The position numbers were made by a program, and so were the translations under genes. The notes beneath the pieces are model-generated. The model ran no database searches. It was not told the DNA's origin and worked only from the letters and a program-made list of their open reading frames with translations. Positions 25,309 to 34,088 of a DNA stretch of 64,000 nt are shown here, piece by piece. The number at the start of each line of letters is the position of its first letter. Position 1 is the first letter of the stretch. The stretch comes from DATAFF01 sp044870245 (GTDB lineage: Bacteria; Pseudomonadota; Alphaproteobacteria; Rhizobiales; Aestuariivirgaceae). The stretch spans positions 5,893 through 69,892 of the forward strand of contig JBIOYR010000135.1 of NCBI GenBank assembly GCA_044870245.1, given 5' to 3'.

Positions 25309-25558
25309 ACCCGCCGGTGACGGGCGGGAACAGCGCGAGCTCTTTGATGCCGGCCAGGGGATGGTCGAGCGGCACGTGCTCCTGGTCGGCGGCGGCGCGG
25401 ATCACGCTTGGATCGGCAAAGGCCAGGCGCCCCGCCTCGTCGCGGTCGCGGAGCCAGCCGACGAGGTCGCGGATCGTCACGAGCCCCGGCGGAATTGCGA
25501 TCTCCTCCTGCGAACGGCCGAGCCGCTCGCGCACCCAGGCGAAATAGAGCACCTTCAT
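25307..25558 (-). CDS. moaD: Molybdopterin synthase sulfur carrier subunit
   Basis: An 83-residue ubiquitin-like protein ending in the conserved Gly-Gly (ALFPPVTGG), the site of thiocarboxylation. The N-terminus VLYFAWVRERLGRSQEEI is typical. MoaD passes sulfur to MoaE's active site to form molybdopterin. The start overlaps the pgsA stop by four bases. The usual downstream partner moaE is absent here; repeat copy 7 follows instead. Confidence 0.93.
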   Translation of the reverse strand: MKVLYFAWVRERLGRSQEEIAIPPGLVTIRDLVGWLRDRDEAGRLAFADPSVIRAAADQEHVPLDHPLAGIKELALFPPVTGG

Positions 25559-26157
25559 CTGTTCTCATCCATCAAATGGGCAACGCCCACGCGGAAATAA
25601 TCAAAACCGGTGACGACGGTGAAGCCGGCGGCGATCCACAGGCCCGACAGGCCGATAGCCGTCGTCCAGGGAAGGATCTTGTCGCCGGCCGAGCCGGCAA
25701 TAAGGAAGCCGATGGCAACGAGCTGGATCGAGGTCTTCCATTTGGCGAGGCGGGTGACGGGGACAGGCACCCGAAGCTCGGCCAGGAACTCGCGCAGGCC
25801 CGACACCAAAATCTCGCGGCACAGGATGATGATCGCGGCGACCAAATTCATTCCGGCGATGGTTTCGTCGGCGGCGAGCATCAACAGCGTCGCCGAGACC
25901 AGGAGCTTGTCGGCGATCGGATCGAGCATGCGGCCGAGCGATGATTGCTGCGACCAGCGGCGCGCCAGAAAGCCGTCGAAGAAATCAGTGACGCCGGCGG
26001 CGATGAACAGGCCGAGCGCCAGCCAGTGCGCATTGTCGCCGCCGACCAGCAGGCAGGTGACGACCGCCGGCACGGCGGCGATACGGGCATAGGTCAGGAG
26101 ATTGGGGAGACTGACGCGCGCCTTCAGCGGCGCATCGATCGAGCGGCGTGCGTCCAT
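25555..26157 (-). CDS. pgsA: CDP-diacylglycerol-glycerol-3-phosphate 3-phosphatidyltransferase
   Basis: Catalyses the committed step of phosphatidylglycerol synthesis in the inner membrane. It is 200 residues long with several helices. The CDP-alcohol phosphotransferase signature is complete in DFFDGFLARRWSQQSSLGRM followed by LDPIADK. The N-terminal PNLLTYARIAAVP is also typical. Its ATG follows the uvrC stop without a gap (TAGATG). It supplies the lipid donor used by Lgt elsewhere in the window. Confidence 0.95.
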   Translation of the reverse strand: MDARRSIDAPLKARVSLPNLLTYARIAAVPAVVTCLLVGGDNAHWLALGLFIAAGVTDFFDGFLARRWSQQSSLGRMLDPIADKLLVSATLLMLAADETIAGMNLVAAIIILCREILVSGLREFLAELRVPVPVTRLAKWKTSIQLVAIGFLIAGSAGDKILPWTTAIGLSGLWIAAGFTVVTGFDYFRVGVAHLMDENR

Positions 26158-28107
26158 CTACTCGCGCCCCTCATGGAAGTGACCATAGATGCTGCGAGCC
26201 AGCGAACGGCTGATGCCTTCGACATTCTCGAGATCGGCGATGCTGGCGCGGCTCACCCCCTTGGCCGAGCCGAAGGCCCGGAGCAGCGCCTTCTTGCGCT
26301 CGGGTCCGATGCCGGTCACCTCGTCGAGCGGATTGGCCGAAACGCCCTTGAGGCGACGGGCGCGGTGGGTGCCGATGGCAAAGCGATGGGCCTCGTCGCG
26401 CAGGCGCTGGATGAAATAGAGCACCGGCTCGCGCGGCTCGAGCATGAAGGATTGCCGGCCAGGCAGATGGAAATGCTCCCGCCCGGCGTCGCGGTCGGGA
26501 CCTTTGGCCACCGCCACCACCGGCAGATCGCCAAGACCGAGCTCCTGCAGGACGGACAGCGCGGCACCGAGCTGCCCGGCGCCGCCGTCGATCACCACGA
26601 GATCCGGCCAGACCGCCGGCCGGGCGGAGGCGGTCTCCTCATCCTCCTCGGGAAAGGGATCGCGCGTGCCGTGCTCCTTGAGAAGCCGCGCGAAGCGGCG
26701 GCCGAGAACCTCGCGCATCATCGCAAAATCATCGCCGGGGGTCAGGTCCGCGGAACGGATGTTGAACTTGCGGTAGCTGTTCTTCATGAGGCCTTCCGGC
26801 CCGGCGACGATCATCGCACCGACCGCATCGGTTCCCTGGATGTGCGAATTGTCGAACACCTCGATGCGTCGCGGCGGGGCCGGCAGAGCGAAGACCCTAG
26901 CAACCCCGGCCAGCAGCTTCGATTGCGAGGAGGATTCGGCCATGCGCCGGGCCAGCGCCTCGCGGGCATTGATGGCGGCATGCTCGGTCAGCCGGCGCTT
27001 CTCGCCGCGCTGCGGCACGGCAATCTCGACCTTGCGGCCGGTCCGCTGGGTCAGCGCCTCGGCGATAAGGTCGCATTCAGCCGCCTCATGGGACAGCAGA
27101 ATCAGATGCGGCGCCGGCTTGTCGTCGTAGAACTGCGCGAGGAACGAGCCCAGGACCTCGCCCGGCTCGAGGGTCTTGTCGGCGCGCGGGAAATAGGCCC
27201 GGTTGCCCCAGTTCTGGCCGGAGCGGAAGAAGAACACCTGGATGGCGAACTGGCCTCCCTCCTGAGCGAGGCCGAACACGTCGGCCTCCTCGATGCCCTC
27301 GGGATTGATGCCCTGCTGGGCCGTGACGAAGCTCATCGCCGAGATGCGGTCGCGGTAGCGCGCCGCCTGCTCGAAATCGAGCCGCTCGGCCGCCTGCTCC
27401 ATGGCTTCGGCAAGCTCCGCCTTCACCAGCTGGCTGCGGCCGCCGAGAAAGGCTTCGGCCTCCTGGACGAGGATCTCGTGATCCTCCCGGGAGATCTCGC
27501 CGGTGCAAGGCGCCGAGCAGCGCTTGATCTGATAGAGGAGGCACGGGCGGGTGCGGTTCTCGAAGACGCTGTCGGAGCAGGAGCGGACAAGGAACGCCTT
27601 CTGCAGGGCATTGATGGTGCGGTTGACCGCGCCGGCAGAGGCGAAGGGACCGAAATAGCGGCCGGGCAGGCTCCTCGCACCACGATGCTTGGCGAGTTTC
27701 GGAACCGAATGGTCGCGGGCGATCAGGATGTAGGGAAAGGATTTGTCGTCGCGCAGCGTGACGTTGAAGCGGGGCTTCAGCTTCTTGATCAGATTGGCTT
27801 CGAGCAGCAGGGCTTCCGCCTCGGTCGCGGTCGTGACGAACTCCATGCCCGCAGTCACGGCAATCATCGCCGCGATCCGGTTGGTGTGACCACCCAGACG
27901 TGTGTAGCTCGCGACCCGCGCCTTCAGGTTCCGCGCCTTGCCGACATAAAGGGCATCGCCTTTGCGGTCGAGCATGCGGTAGACCCCCGGCTGGTTCGGC
28001 AGGAGGCGGGCAAAGCGGCGGATCACCACGGGGCCGCAAGCCGACGGCTCGGCAGCCTCGTCCGGTTCATCGACCGCGATGTCGTCCGTTTCGTGCTCGG
28101 GCAGCAT
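26158..28107 (-). CDS. uvrC: Excinuclease ABC subunit C
   Basis: Makes both incisions in nucleotide excision repair. The 649 residues hold, in order, a GIY-YIG domain (PGVYRMLDRKGDALYVGKAR), a cysteine-containing linker, a UVR motif (AERLDFEQAARYRDRISAM), the RNase H-like domain (EVFDNSHIQGTDAVGAMIV) and a C-terminal helix-hairpin-helix pair (VTGIGPERKKALLRAFGS; VEGISRSLARSIYGHF). It is co-transcribed with pgsA and moaD, a common alphaproteobacterial order. Confidence 0.97.
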   Translation of the reverse strand: MLPEHETDDIAVDEPDEAAEPSACGPVVIRRFARLLPNQPGVYRMLDRKGDALYVGKARNLKARVASYTRLGGHTNRIAAMIAVTAGMEFVTTATEAEALLLEANLIKKLKPRFNVTLRDDKSFPYILIARDHSVPKLAKHRGARSLPGRYFGPFASAGAVNRTINALQKAFLVRSCSDSVFENRTRPCLLYQIKRCSAPCTGEISREDHEILVQEAEAFLGGRSQLVKAELAEAMEQAAERLDFEQAARYRDRISAMSFVTAQQGINPEGIEEADVFGLAQEGGQFAIQVFFFRSGQNWGNRAYFPRADKTLEPGEVLGSFLAQFYDDKPAPHLILLSHEAAECDLIAEALTQRTGRKVEIAVPQRGEKRRLTEHAAINAREALARRMAESSSQSKLLAGVARVFALPAPPRRIEVFDNSHIQGTDAVGAMIVAGPEGLMKNSYRKFNIRSADLTPGDDFAMMREVLGRRFARLLKEHGTRDPFPEEDEETASARPAVWPDLVVIDGGAGQLGAALSVLQELGLGDLPVVAVAKGPDRDAGREHFHLPGRQSFMLEPREPVLYFIQRLRDEAHRFAIGTHRARRLKGVSANPLDEVTGIGPERKKALLRAFGSAKGVSRASIADLENVEGISRSLARSIYGHFHEGRE

Positions 28108-28160
28108 GCCGGGCTATATGTAGTAAAGGGGATCGGGATGCAAATCGGGCAGAGGGTGCT

Positions 28161-28925
28161 CTAGCCGGATTGGCGCTCGGCCGCCCGGGGCAGATCGAGG
28201 CTTGCGGTGGCCTCGAACAGCGGCGACCGTGGCAGTGCGGCGGGACCGTCATCGTCGAAGGGAATCGACTGGAGCCACACCCGGCCGGGACCGCGCAGGC
28301 GGGCAATGTGGACCGGCAATGGCAGCCCCTCCGAGTCGACGCTCTCGGAGCCGTCCATGAGATCGATATCGACGGTCGCGGTGAGCGCCGAGATGGCAAG
28401 GGCCCGGGCACAGACGACTTGGCCAGGCGCCAGCAGGATCTCCTGGACATCGCCGCGGGCGCGGGCGAACAGCCAGCCCGAACCCTCCGCCAGCAGCAAT
28501 TCGAGGCCGCGCGGGCGCGCCGGGCTTCGCAGCGACTTGAAGCGGGCGTAAAGGCCGAGCGCCACGCCGGGTCCGGCAGCGATCATCGCCGGCTGCGGCA
28601 CCAGCAGCTTGCCGCCATAATGGCGCAGGTCATAGGCACCGATGGTGCAGGGTTCGCCGGAGGCGAGGAGCACGCGCTGGGCGATTCCGCCATCGGCATT
28701 GGCGAGGCGCTGGCCGGTGCTCTCCGGCGCGACGCCTTCGGTTCGGATGGTCTCGCCGAAGGACAGGAGCGAGCGGAAGTCGGCGAGCAGCGACTGGCCG
28801 GGCGGGAGAAGGATCTCGATTACCGGCGCAAGCTGCCCGTGAATGGCAAAGGCGAGATCGCCACGCGCTCCCATAGCCTCATCGATGCCGGAAATGTCAC
28901 CGGCCAACGGTCCGGTCGATGCCAT
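28161..28925 (-). CDS. AIM24-like protein
   Basis: A 254-residue protein made mostly of predicted beta strands. Two related halves can be seen: one with FAIHGQLAPVIEILLPPGQS and another with LLLAEGSGWLFARARGDVQE then LLAPGQVVCARA. The end, RGPGRVWLQSIPF, matches the close of AIM24-family (TIGR00266-like) proteins. The family's biochemical role is unknown. No partner is evident; it lies 53 bases upstream of uvrC on the same strand. The family assignment is by pattern memory and should be treated as moderate. Confidence 0.55.
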   Translation of the reverse strand: MASTGPLAGDISGIDEAMGARGDLAFAIHGQLAPVIEILLPPGQSLLADFRSLLSFGETIRTEGVAPESTGQRLANADGGIAQRVLLASGEPCTIGAYDLRHYGGKLLVPQPAMIAAGPGVALGLYARFKSLRSPARPRGLELLLAEGSGWLFARARGDVQEILLAPGQVVCARALAISALTATVDIDLMDGSESVDSEGLPLPVHIARLRGPGRVWLQSIPFDDDGPAALPRSPLFEATASLDLPRAAERQSG

Positions 28926-29057
28926 GTGAGCCCCCAGCCGCCCGATAAAATCTCGCGCTTTTCAAGATGGGGGGATACTACACCGGAATTCTTGCCCGGT
29001 TCAGAGGAAAGTGACGTGCCATGTCAAAAATTATCGCACGTTTCCGTGCGCAACACT

Positions 29058-29387
29058 TCAAGGGAGCAAGATCACATAATACTTGCGCACCTTCTCGACG
29101 GTCTCCCAGGTGCCTTTGAAGCCGGGCGGGATGATGAATCCATCTCCGGCCTCGAGCGTCCAGCTCTCGCCGGCCTCGTTGGTGAGCACGGCCTTGCCGG
29201 CGATGAAGTGGCAGAACTCCCACTCGGTGTAAGCGACATCGGACTTGCCAGGCTCCGATTCCCAGATGCCGCAGAGCAGACGGCCGTTCTCGCCGGTCCA
29301 ATGATTCCAGGTGGTGGTCGAGCGATCGACCTCCGGCGCCGGCGCCCCTTTGCCCTCGGTCCGCAACACGACGATCTTCTCAGCCAA
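29058..29387 (-). CDS. Cupin-fold protein (Cupin_3 type)
   Basis: A 109-residue single-domain cupin. The central part reads WNHWTGENGRLLCGIWESE, YTEWEFCHFIAGKAVLTNE and LEAGDGFIIPPGFKGTWETV, which is the pattern of Cupin_3/DUF861 proteins. The usual second-motif glycine and proline residues are present. The start is TTG at 29385-29387, supported by AGGAAAGGA seven bases upstream, and it overlaps the cca stop by eight bases. The substrate is unknown. Confidence 0.8.
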   Translation of the reverse strand: MAEKIVVLRTEGKGAPAPEVDRSTTTWNHWTGENGRLLCGIWESEPGKSDVAYTEWEFCHFIAGKAVLTNEAGESWTLEAGDGFIIPPGFKGTWETVEKVRKYYVILLP

Positions 29388-30696
29388 AGTCGTGGTCCTT
29401 TCCTGTGAGTGCCGCGACCTCTTCGAGGATCGCTGCCTTGTCCGGGGTGAAGTCATGGGCGCACCACCATTCCTCGAGCGCCCGCAGGGTCTGTCCGATG
29501 ACCGGGCCGGGCGCAAGGCCTTTCGCCAGAAGGTCGGCGCCGGTCACCGGAAAATGCGGCACGGCCCAATGCGCGGCGAGCCGCAACAGGGCGCTCCACC
29601 CGGCGCTGTCGGCGGGTGCGCCGGAGCGAGCCCAGCGCAGCCGCACCGCGTCGCGGTAGCCGGTGCTGCCCAGGCGGTACAGCACGATCTTCCTCTCGTG
29701 ATCAGACAGCGCCGGCGTGATGTCGGGCGATCCGTCCAGCGCGACGAGCCGCTTCCATTCGGCGTTGCTGAGCCTCAGACTCTCCTTGAGCTTGTCCGGG
29801 CTCGCCCGGGTCAGGGCCGCGAGCCGCAGCATGGCGTCGGGCGTCTCGCCCTCCGTTTCGTCGATCTCGACCATCCGCTCGAGCGCCTTGACGTCGAACG
29901 GTCCCGGCAGCGCTACGGCAAGGATCGAGCGCCGCGCCATCGCCCTGACGACGGCGACGACGCCTGCGGCGAGCAGAAGCTTCTTCAGCTCGGCGGCAAT
30001 GCGCTCGCCGGAGAGCTCGCGGGCACCGGCCTTGAGTTCCGTCGCCGCGGCGAGCCCCTCCTTGTCGAGGCGACCCCTGCCATAACGGGCGTGGAAGCGG
30101 AAGAAGCGGAGGATCCTGAGATAGTCCTCGCGGATGCGCTCATGCGGATCGCCGACGAACCTGACCCTGCGATCGAGAAGGTCGGCATAGGCGCCGAGCG
30201 GATCATGGACATTGCCCTTGGCGTCGCAATAGAGCGCGTTGATGGTGAAGTCCCGCCGCTCGGCATCGGCACGCCAGTCGTCGGTGAAGGACACCGTAGC
30301 GTGGCGGCCGTCGGTCTCGATGTCGCGCCTGAGCGTCGTCACCTCGAAGGGACGCACCCGGCCATCGCCGCTGGCGACGACGGTGACCGTGCCATGGGTG
30401 AGACCGGTCGGACGGACGCCAAAGCCTGCCCGTTCGGCGAGGGCGATCACCCGCTCGGGGCGCTCGGTGGTGGCGATGTCGATGAGGTCGTCCTCGTGGA
30501 GGGGCTCGCCAAGCAGCGCATTCCTGACCACGCCGCCCGCCACCCTCGCCTCGCCGCCGCCGGCGACGAGCGCCGCCAGCACGCGCTTCAGCAGCGGATC
30601 CTGCAGGAACCCGTGTCGGGCGAGGTTCGGCGGCCTGTCGCGGGTGGCCGCAGCATCCGCCGGCGAATGGTCATGACATGGCATAGAGACGTTCAT
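29380..30696 (-). CDS. cca: CCA tRNA nucleotidyltransferase / poly(A) polymerase family
   Basis: Class II nucleotidyltransferase that builds or repairs the 3' CCA of tRNA. The N-terminal head has VAGGVVRNALLGEPL and IDIATTERPERVI, followed by the RRDFTINALYCDAKG template block and RVRFVGDPHERIREDYLRIL with RFFRFHARYG. The strand carrying the catalytic DxD reads DDLIDIAT, so the first aspartate is displaced relative to the usual DIDIAT. The start may be 30696 or the ATG at 30684, just before the upstream gene's stop. Its function is otherwise well supported. Confidence 0.88.
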   Translation of the reverse strand: MNVSMPCHDHSPADAAATRDRPPNLARHGFLQDPLLKRVLAALVAGGGEARVAGGVVRNALLGEPLHEDDLIDIATTERPERVIALAERAGFGVRPTGLTHGTVTVVASGDGRVRPFEVTTLRRDIETDGRHATVSFTDDWRADAERRDFTINALYCDAKGNVHDPLGAYADLLDRRVRFVGDPHERIREDYLRILRFFRFHARYGRGRLDKEGLAAATELKAGARELSGERIAAELKKLLLAAGVVAVVRAMARRSILAVALPGPFDVKALERMVEIDETEGETPDAMLRLAALTRASPDKLKESLRLSNAEWKRLVALDGSPDITPALSDHERKIVLYRLGSTGYRDAVRLRWARSGAPADSAGWSALLRLAAHWAVPHFPVTGADLLAKGLAPGPVIGQTLRALEEWWCAHDFTPDKAAILEEVAALTGKDHDFG

Positions 30697-31345
30697 AGAG
30701 ATTGCGAATCATGCCGGCAGTGGCGCCCCAAATGTAGCGTTCGCCCCAGGGCATTGCATAGAAATGTCGCTCGCTGCCCTGCCACATCCGGGTCTCGCGG
30801 CGATGGTGGCGGGGATCCATCAGGAAGGCGAGCGGCACCTCGAAGACCGCATCGACCTCGTCCGGTGCCGGTCTCAGCTCGAAACCGGTGTCGACCAGCG
30901 CCACCACAGGGACGATGCGAAAGCCGGTGCGGGTCTGATAGGGATCGAGATAGCCGACCGGATTGACGAAATCGGGCGAAAGACCGGTCTCCTCGAAGGC
31001 CTCGCGAAGGGCACAGGCGGCGGCATCACGATCGTCGCGATCGAATTTGCCGCCCGGGAACGCCACCTGCCCGGCGTGGCTCGACAGCGCCATGGTGCGC
31101 TGGGTCAGCAGGATGCTGGCCTGCGGCTCGCGCTTGACGATCGGCACCAGCACGGCGGCGCGGGTCCCCCGGGCGACATCCTCGGACAGGGCCGCGCCGG
31201 GGTTTAGGTCGTCATCGCCGCGGGCGGCCTTCAGCGCGAGGTCGTGCCCCTCCTGCGGCACCTCCCGATGGAGCCTCGAGCAGGCAAGCTCGGCAAATTC
31301 CGGCCAGTCGAAGCGAAAGTCGGCGGCAGCCTCAGGTGCCGGCAT
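30671..31345 (-). CDS. NudL-type CoA pyrophosphatase (Nudix hydrolase)
   Basis: A 224-residue Nudix protein that probably cleaves coenzyme A to phosphopantetheine and 3',5'-ADP. The UPF0035-type block LTQRTMALSSHAGQVAFPGG precedes the Nudix box (ACALREAFEETGL). The first acidic residue of the box is aspartate (KFDRDDRD), as in NudL relatives. The ATG at 31343-31345 overlaps the 3' end of the DUF1285 gene by 14 bases. Its end overlaps cca. Confidence 0.88.
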   Translation of the reverse strand: MPAPEAAADFRFDWPEFAELACSRLHREVPQEGHDLALKAARGDDDLNPGAALSEDVARGTRAAVLVPIVKREPQASILLTQRTMALSSHAGQVAFPGGKFDRDDRDAAACALREAFEETGLSPDFVNPVGYLDPYQTRTGFRIVPVVALVDTGFELRPAPDEVDAVFEVPLAFLMDPRHHRRETRMWQGSERHFYAMPWGERYIWGATAGMIRNLYERLYAMS

Positions 31346-31976
31346 CGGCGGCTCCGATCCCGATGTCCCGGGCTTTCGCCATCGGCCAGAACCGCCCGGC
31401 CGACCAGACGCCGAACCAGTCGATGTCGTGGCGCCGCTCAACTGTCCCCAAGGCGACGAGATCGTAGAAAATCGGTCGGGCCACCAGGGCCTCGAGACGG
31501 CCGCGCACCAGGACATAGGGCTTGAGCCCGGCGGTCCCGGCCTCATCGGCAAAACGCAACGGATGGTGGTCGTCGACTGTCACCTCGTCGTCGAGATTGG
31601 TGGTAAGCGTGATCTCCTGGTCCCTGCCCGTGCCGCTCACCGCCATCGCCACCGCCACAAAAGGCGCGTCGTCAACCCTGATGCCGCATTTTTCCACCGG
31701 TGTGACAAGATAATAGCGGAGGTCCTCATCACGCCTCATAACTGAGGCAAAGAGCTGTACCAGGGGCTTCCTTCCGATCGGCGAGTTGAGGTAATACCAA
31801 GTTCCATCGCTGGCGATACGCATGTCGATATCGCCGCAAAAGGGCGGGTTCCAATTTTCCGGCGAGATCTTGCCGCGTCCGGTGCGGCCGATCTCCTGCA
31901 AACCGCGGACCGGGTTGGCAGCTGAGCCGGCAGTTTCGCTCGGTTTGTTGCGATCAAATTGCCGTGTGTCGGACAT
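31332..31976 (-). CDS. DUF1285 protein
   Basis: A 214-residue protein of the DUF1285 family. Typical segments are NWNPPFCGDIDMRIASDGTW, YYLNSPIGRKPLVQLFASVM and YYLVTPVEKCGIRVDDAPFV, with HHPLRF near the middle. No function is established. It heads the DUF1285-NudL-cca minus-strand operon that is common in alphaproteobacteria, and is divergent from moxR across a 185-base gap. Confidence 0.88.
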   Translation of the reverse strand: MSDTRQFDRNKPSETAGSAANPVRGLQEIGRTGRGKISPENWNPPFCGDIDMRIASDGTWYYLNSPIGRKPLVQLFASVMRRDEDLRYYLVTPVEKCGIRVDDAPFVAVAMAVSGTGRDQEITLTTNLDDEVTVDDHHPLRFADEAGTAGLKPYVLVRGRLEALVARPIFYDLVALGTVERRHDIDWFGVWSAGRFWPMAKARDIGIGAADAGT

Positions 31977-32161
31977 GTCACGTTGAATAATCTGGCAGTG
32001 CTGGCGAGTTAACTTTGGTTAAGGAAGAGCTGGCCAAACGGTCACAGTGCGGCCACGCTTCCTGCAAACAGTGAGCCACCGACACGGAAGTGTCGAGCCG
32101 ATTGCGGCCTTTGGGCGCGAGCGCCTTCAGCACCCGAAACCTGGAGATTATAATAACGGCC

Positions 32162-33160
32162 ATGAACAGCATCAACGAAGCGGACCGGCGGATCCTGGAC
32201 GAGCTCGAAACCACGGCCGATCGGCTGCAACGGGTGCGCGAGTCGATGGGACGGGTCATCTATGGCCAGGACGAGGTCATTGCCCTTGCCCTCACCGCCA
32301 TTCTCGGCGGCGGCCATGCGCTGCTGGTCGGCGCGCCGGGCCTCGCCAAGACCAAGCTCGCGATCAATCTCGGGCGGGTGCTCGGTCTCGAGGAGAAGCG
32401 GGTGCAGTTCACCCCCGACCTGATGCCGGCCGACATCGTCGGCGCCGAGGTGCTGGAGGAGAGCGACCAGGGACGGCGGCACTTCCGCTTCATCCCGGGA
32501 CCGGTGTTCTGCCAGCTCCTGATGGCGGACGAGATCAACCGCGCGAGCCCGCGGACCCAGTCGGCGCTGCTCCAGGCAATGCAGGAGCATCATGTGACGG
32601 TTGCCGGCGTTCGGCACGACCTGCCGAGCCCGTTCCATGTCCTCGCCACCCAGAATCCGATCGAGCAGGAGGGGACCTATCCGTTGCCAGAGGCGCAGCT
32701 CGACCGGTTCCTGCTCGAGATCGACGTACCCTATCCCGATCTCGAGGCCGAGCGGCGCATGCTGTTCGCCACCACCGGCAATGACGAGCCAGAGGCGCCG
32801 CCGGTGTTCTCGACCGCCGAGCTCAAGCGGGCGCAGCGGCTGGTGCGGATGATTCCGGTCGGGGAGTCGGTCGCCGATGCCATTCTTTCGCTGGTGCGCT
32901 CGGCCCGGCCGGGCGGCGAGTCGAGCGAATATGTGAACAACACCATCTCCTGGGGCCCAGGACCGCGGGCGAGCCAGGCGCTGATGCTCGGCGTCAGGGC
33001 GCGGGCGCTGCTCGACGGCCGGCTCTCGCCGTCGCTCGAGGATGTGGTGGCGCTCGCCAAGCCGGTGCTGCGCCATCGCATGGCGGTCACTTTCGCCGCC
33101 CGCGCCGAAGGCACCGGTCTCGACGACGTGATCGAACGGCTGACCGGATCGCTTGGCTAA
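32162..33160 (+). CDS. MoxR-family AAA+ ATPase
   Basis: A 332-residue AAA+ protein that acts as a chaperone or activator for VWA-type partners. The Walker A is LLVGAPGLAKTKLAINLGR and the Walker B lies in LLMADEINRASPRTQSALLQ. Also present are QFTPDLMPADIVGAEVL and FHVLATQNPIEQEGTYPLPE. The start ATG at 32162 begins MNSINEADRR. It opens a four-gene operon with DUF58, a BatA-like/DUF4159 protein and a large membrane protein. Confidence 0.94.
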   Translation: MNSINEADRRILDELETTADRLQRVRESMGRVIYGQDEVIALALTAILGGGHALLVGAPGLAKTKLAINLGRVLGLEEKRVQFTPDLMPADIVGAEVLEESDQGRRHFRFIPGPVFCQLLMADEINRASPRTQSALLQAMQEHHVTVAGVRHDLPSPFHVLATQNPIEQEGTYPLPEAQLDRFLLEIDVPYPDLEAERRMLFATTGNDEPEAPPVFSTAELKRAQRLVRMIPVGESVADAILSLVRSARPGGESSEYVNNTISWGPGPRASQALMLGVRARALLDGRLSPSLEDVVALAKPVLRHRMAVTFAARAEGTGLDDVIERLTGSLG

Positions 33161-33163
33161 AGG

Positions 33164-34087
33164 ATGGAGACCCGCACGGCACACCTTCATCGCGCCGATG
33201 CGCTGCGCCATCGCGGCCAGCTCCTGGGCACGGCGTTGCCGCCGCTGCTGGTCGCCGCCGATCGCATTGCCGTCTCGGTGATCCAGGGCGTGCATGGACG
33301 CCGCCGCGCCGGGCCGGGCGAGGATTTCTGGCAATATCGTCAATACAGCTTCGGCGATGCCGCCAACCGGATCGACTGGCGCAAATCGGCGCGGTCGGAT
33401 CGCATGCTGATTCGCGAGAATGAATGGGCGGCGACCAACACGCTCTATGTCTGGGCATCGCGGGCGCCCGGAATGTCGTTCCGCTCGTCGCTGGCGCCGG
33501 TGACCAAGCGCGACCGCGCAACGCTCATCGCGATGGCGCTCGCGGCGCTCGCGGTCAGGGGCGGCGAGCGGGTGACGGCGCTCGGCAGCCCGCATCCGCC
33601 GGGTCATACCCGGATGGCGCTCGCCAATGTGGCGGAGTGGCTGCAGGCCGATCCGGTGCGCGTCCATGCCGATCTGCCGAAGGCGGTGCGGCTGCCGCGC
33701 TATGCCACCTGCGTGCTGGTCAGCGACTTCTTCTCGACGATCCCCGAGACCACCAGGCTCCTCACCGGCTTCGCCGCGGAAGGGGTCAGGGGCCATCTGC
33801 TGCAGGTCGTCGATCCGGCGGAAGAATCCCTGCCCTATCACGGACGCACCGAGTTCATCGAATATGTCGGCGAGGAGCGGCTCATCGCCGGGCGCGCGGA
33901 AACGCTGAAGGAGCCCTATGCCCGCCGGCTGGCGCTCCATCGCGAGGCGCTGAAGGACCTGGCACGCAAGCTCGGCTGGAGTTTCACGACCCACCGCACC
34001 GACCGGCCGCCCCATGGCGTCCTGCTGTCGCTTTACGGCCTGATCTCCGGCCGGCAGTCGGACCGTCGTCCGAGAGGGGTGGGCTGA
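33164..34087 (+). CDS. DUF58 protein
   Basis: A 307-residue protein with the DUF58 signature: HGRRRAGPGEDFWQYRQYSF followed by GDAANRIDWRKSARSDRMLI. The second half resembles a von Willebrand A fold (YATCVLVSDFFSTIPETTRL). It starts three bases after the MoxR stop, the constant arrangement for the MoxR/DUF58 pair. The cellular role is not proven; MoxR-AAA+ systems are usually linked to envelope stress or assembly. Confidence 0.92.
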   Translation: METRTAHLHRADALRHRGQLLGTALPPLLVAADRIAVSVIQGVHGRRRAGPGEDFWQYRQYSFGDAANRIDWRKSARSDRMLIRENEWAATNTLYVWASRAPGMSFRSSLAPVTKRDRATLIAMALAALAVRGGERVTALGSPHPPGHTRMALANVAEWLQADPVRVHADLPKAVRLPRYATCVLVSDFFSTIPETTRLLTGFAAEGVRGHLLQVVDPAEESLPYHGRTEFIEYVGEERLIAGRAETLKEPYARRLALHREALKDLARKLGWSFTTHRTDRPPHGVLLSLYGLISGRQSDRRPRGVG

Positions 34088-34088
34088 G

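Noticed and set aside
32009..32022. TTAA-N6-TTAA between DUF1285 and moxR as a CtrA site
   Set aside because: The spacing is six bases and the consensus needs seven; no conservation can be tested here.
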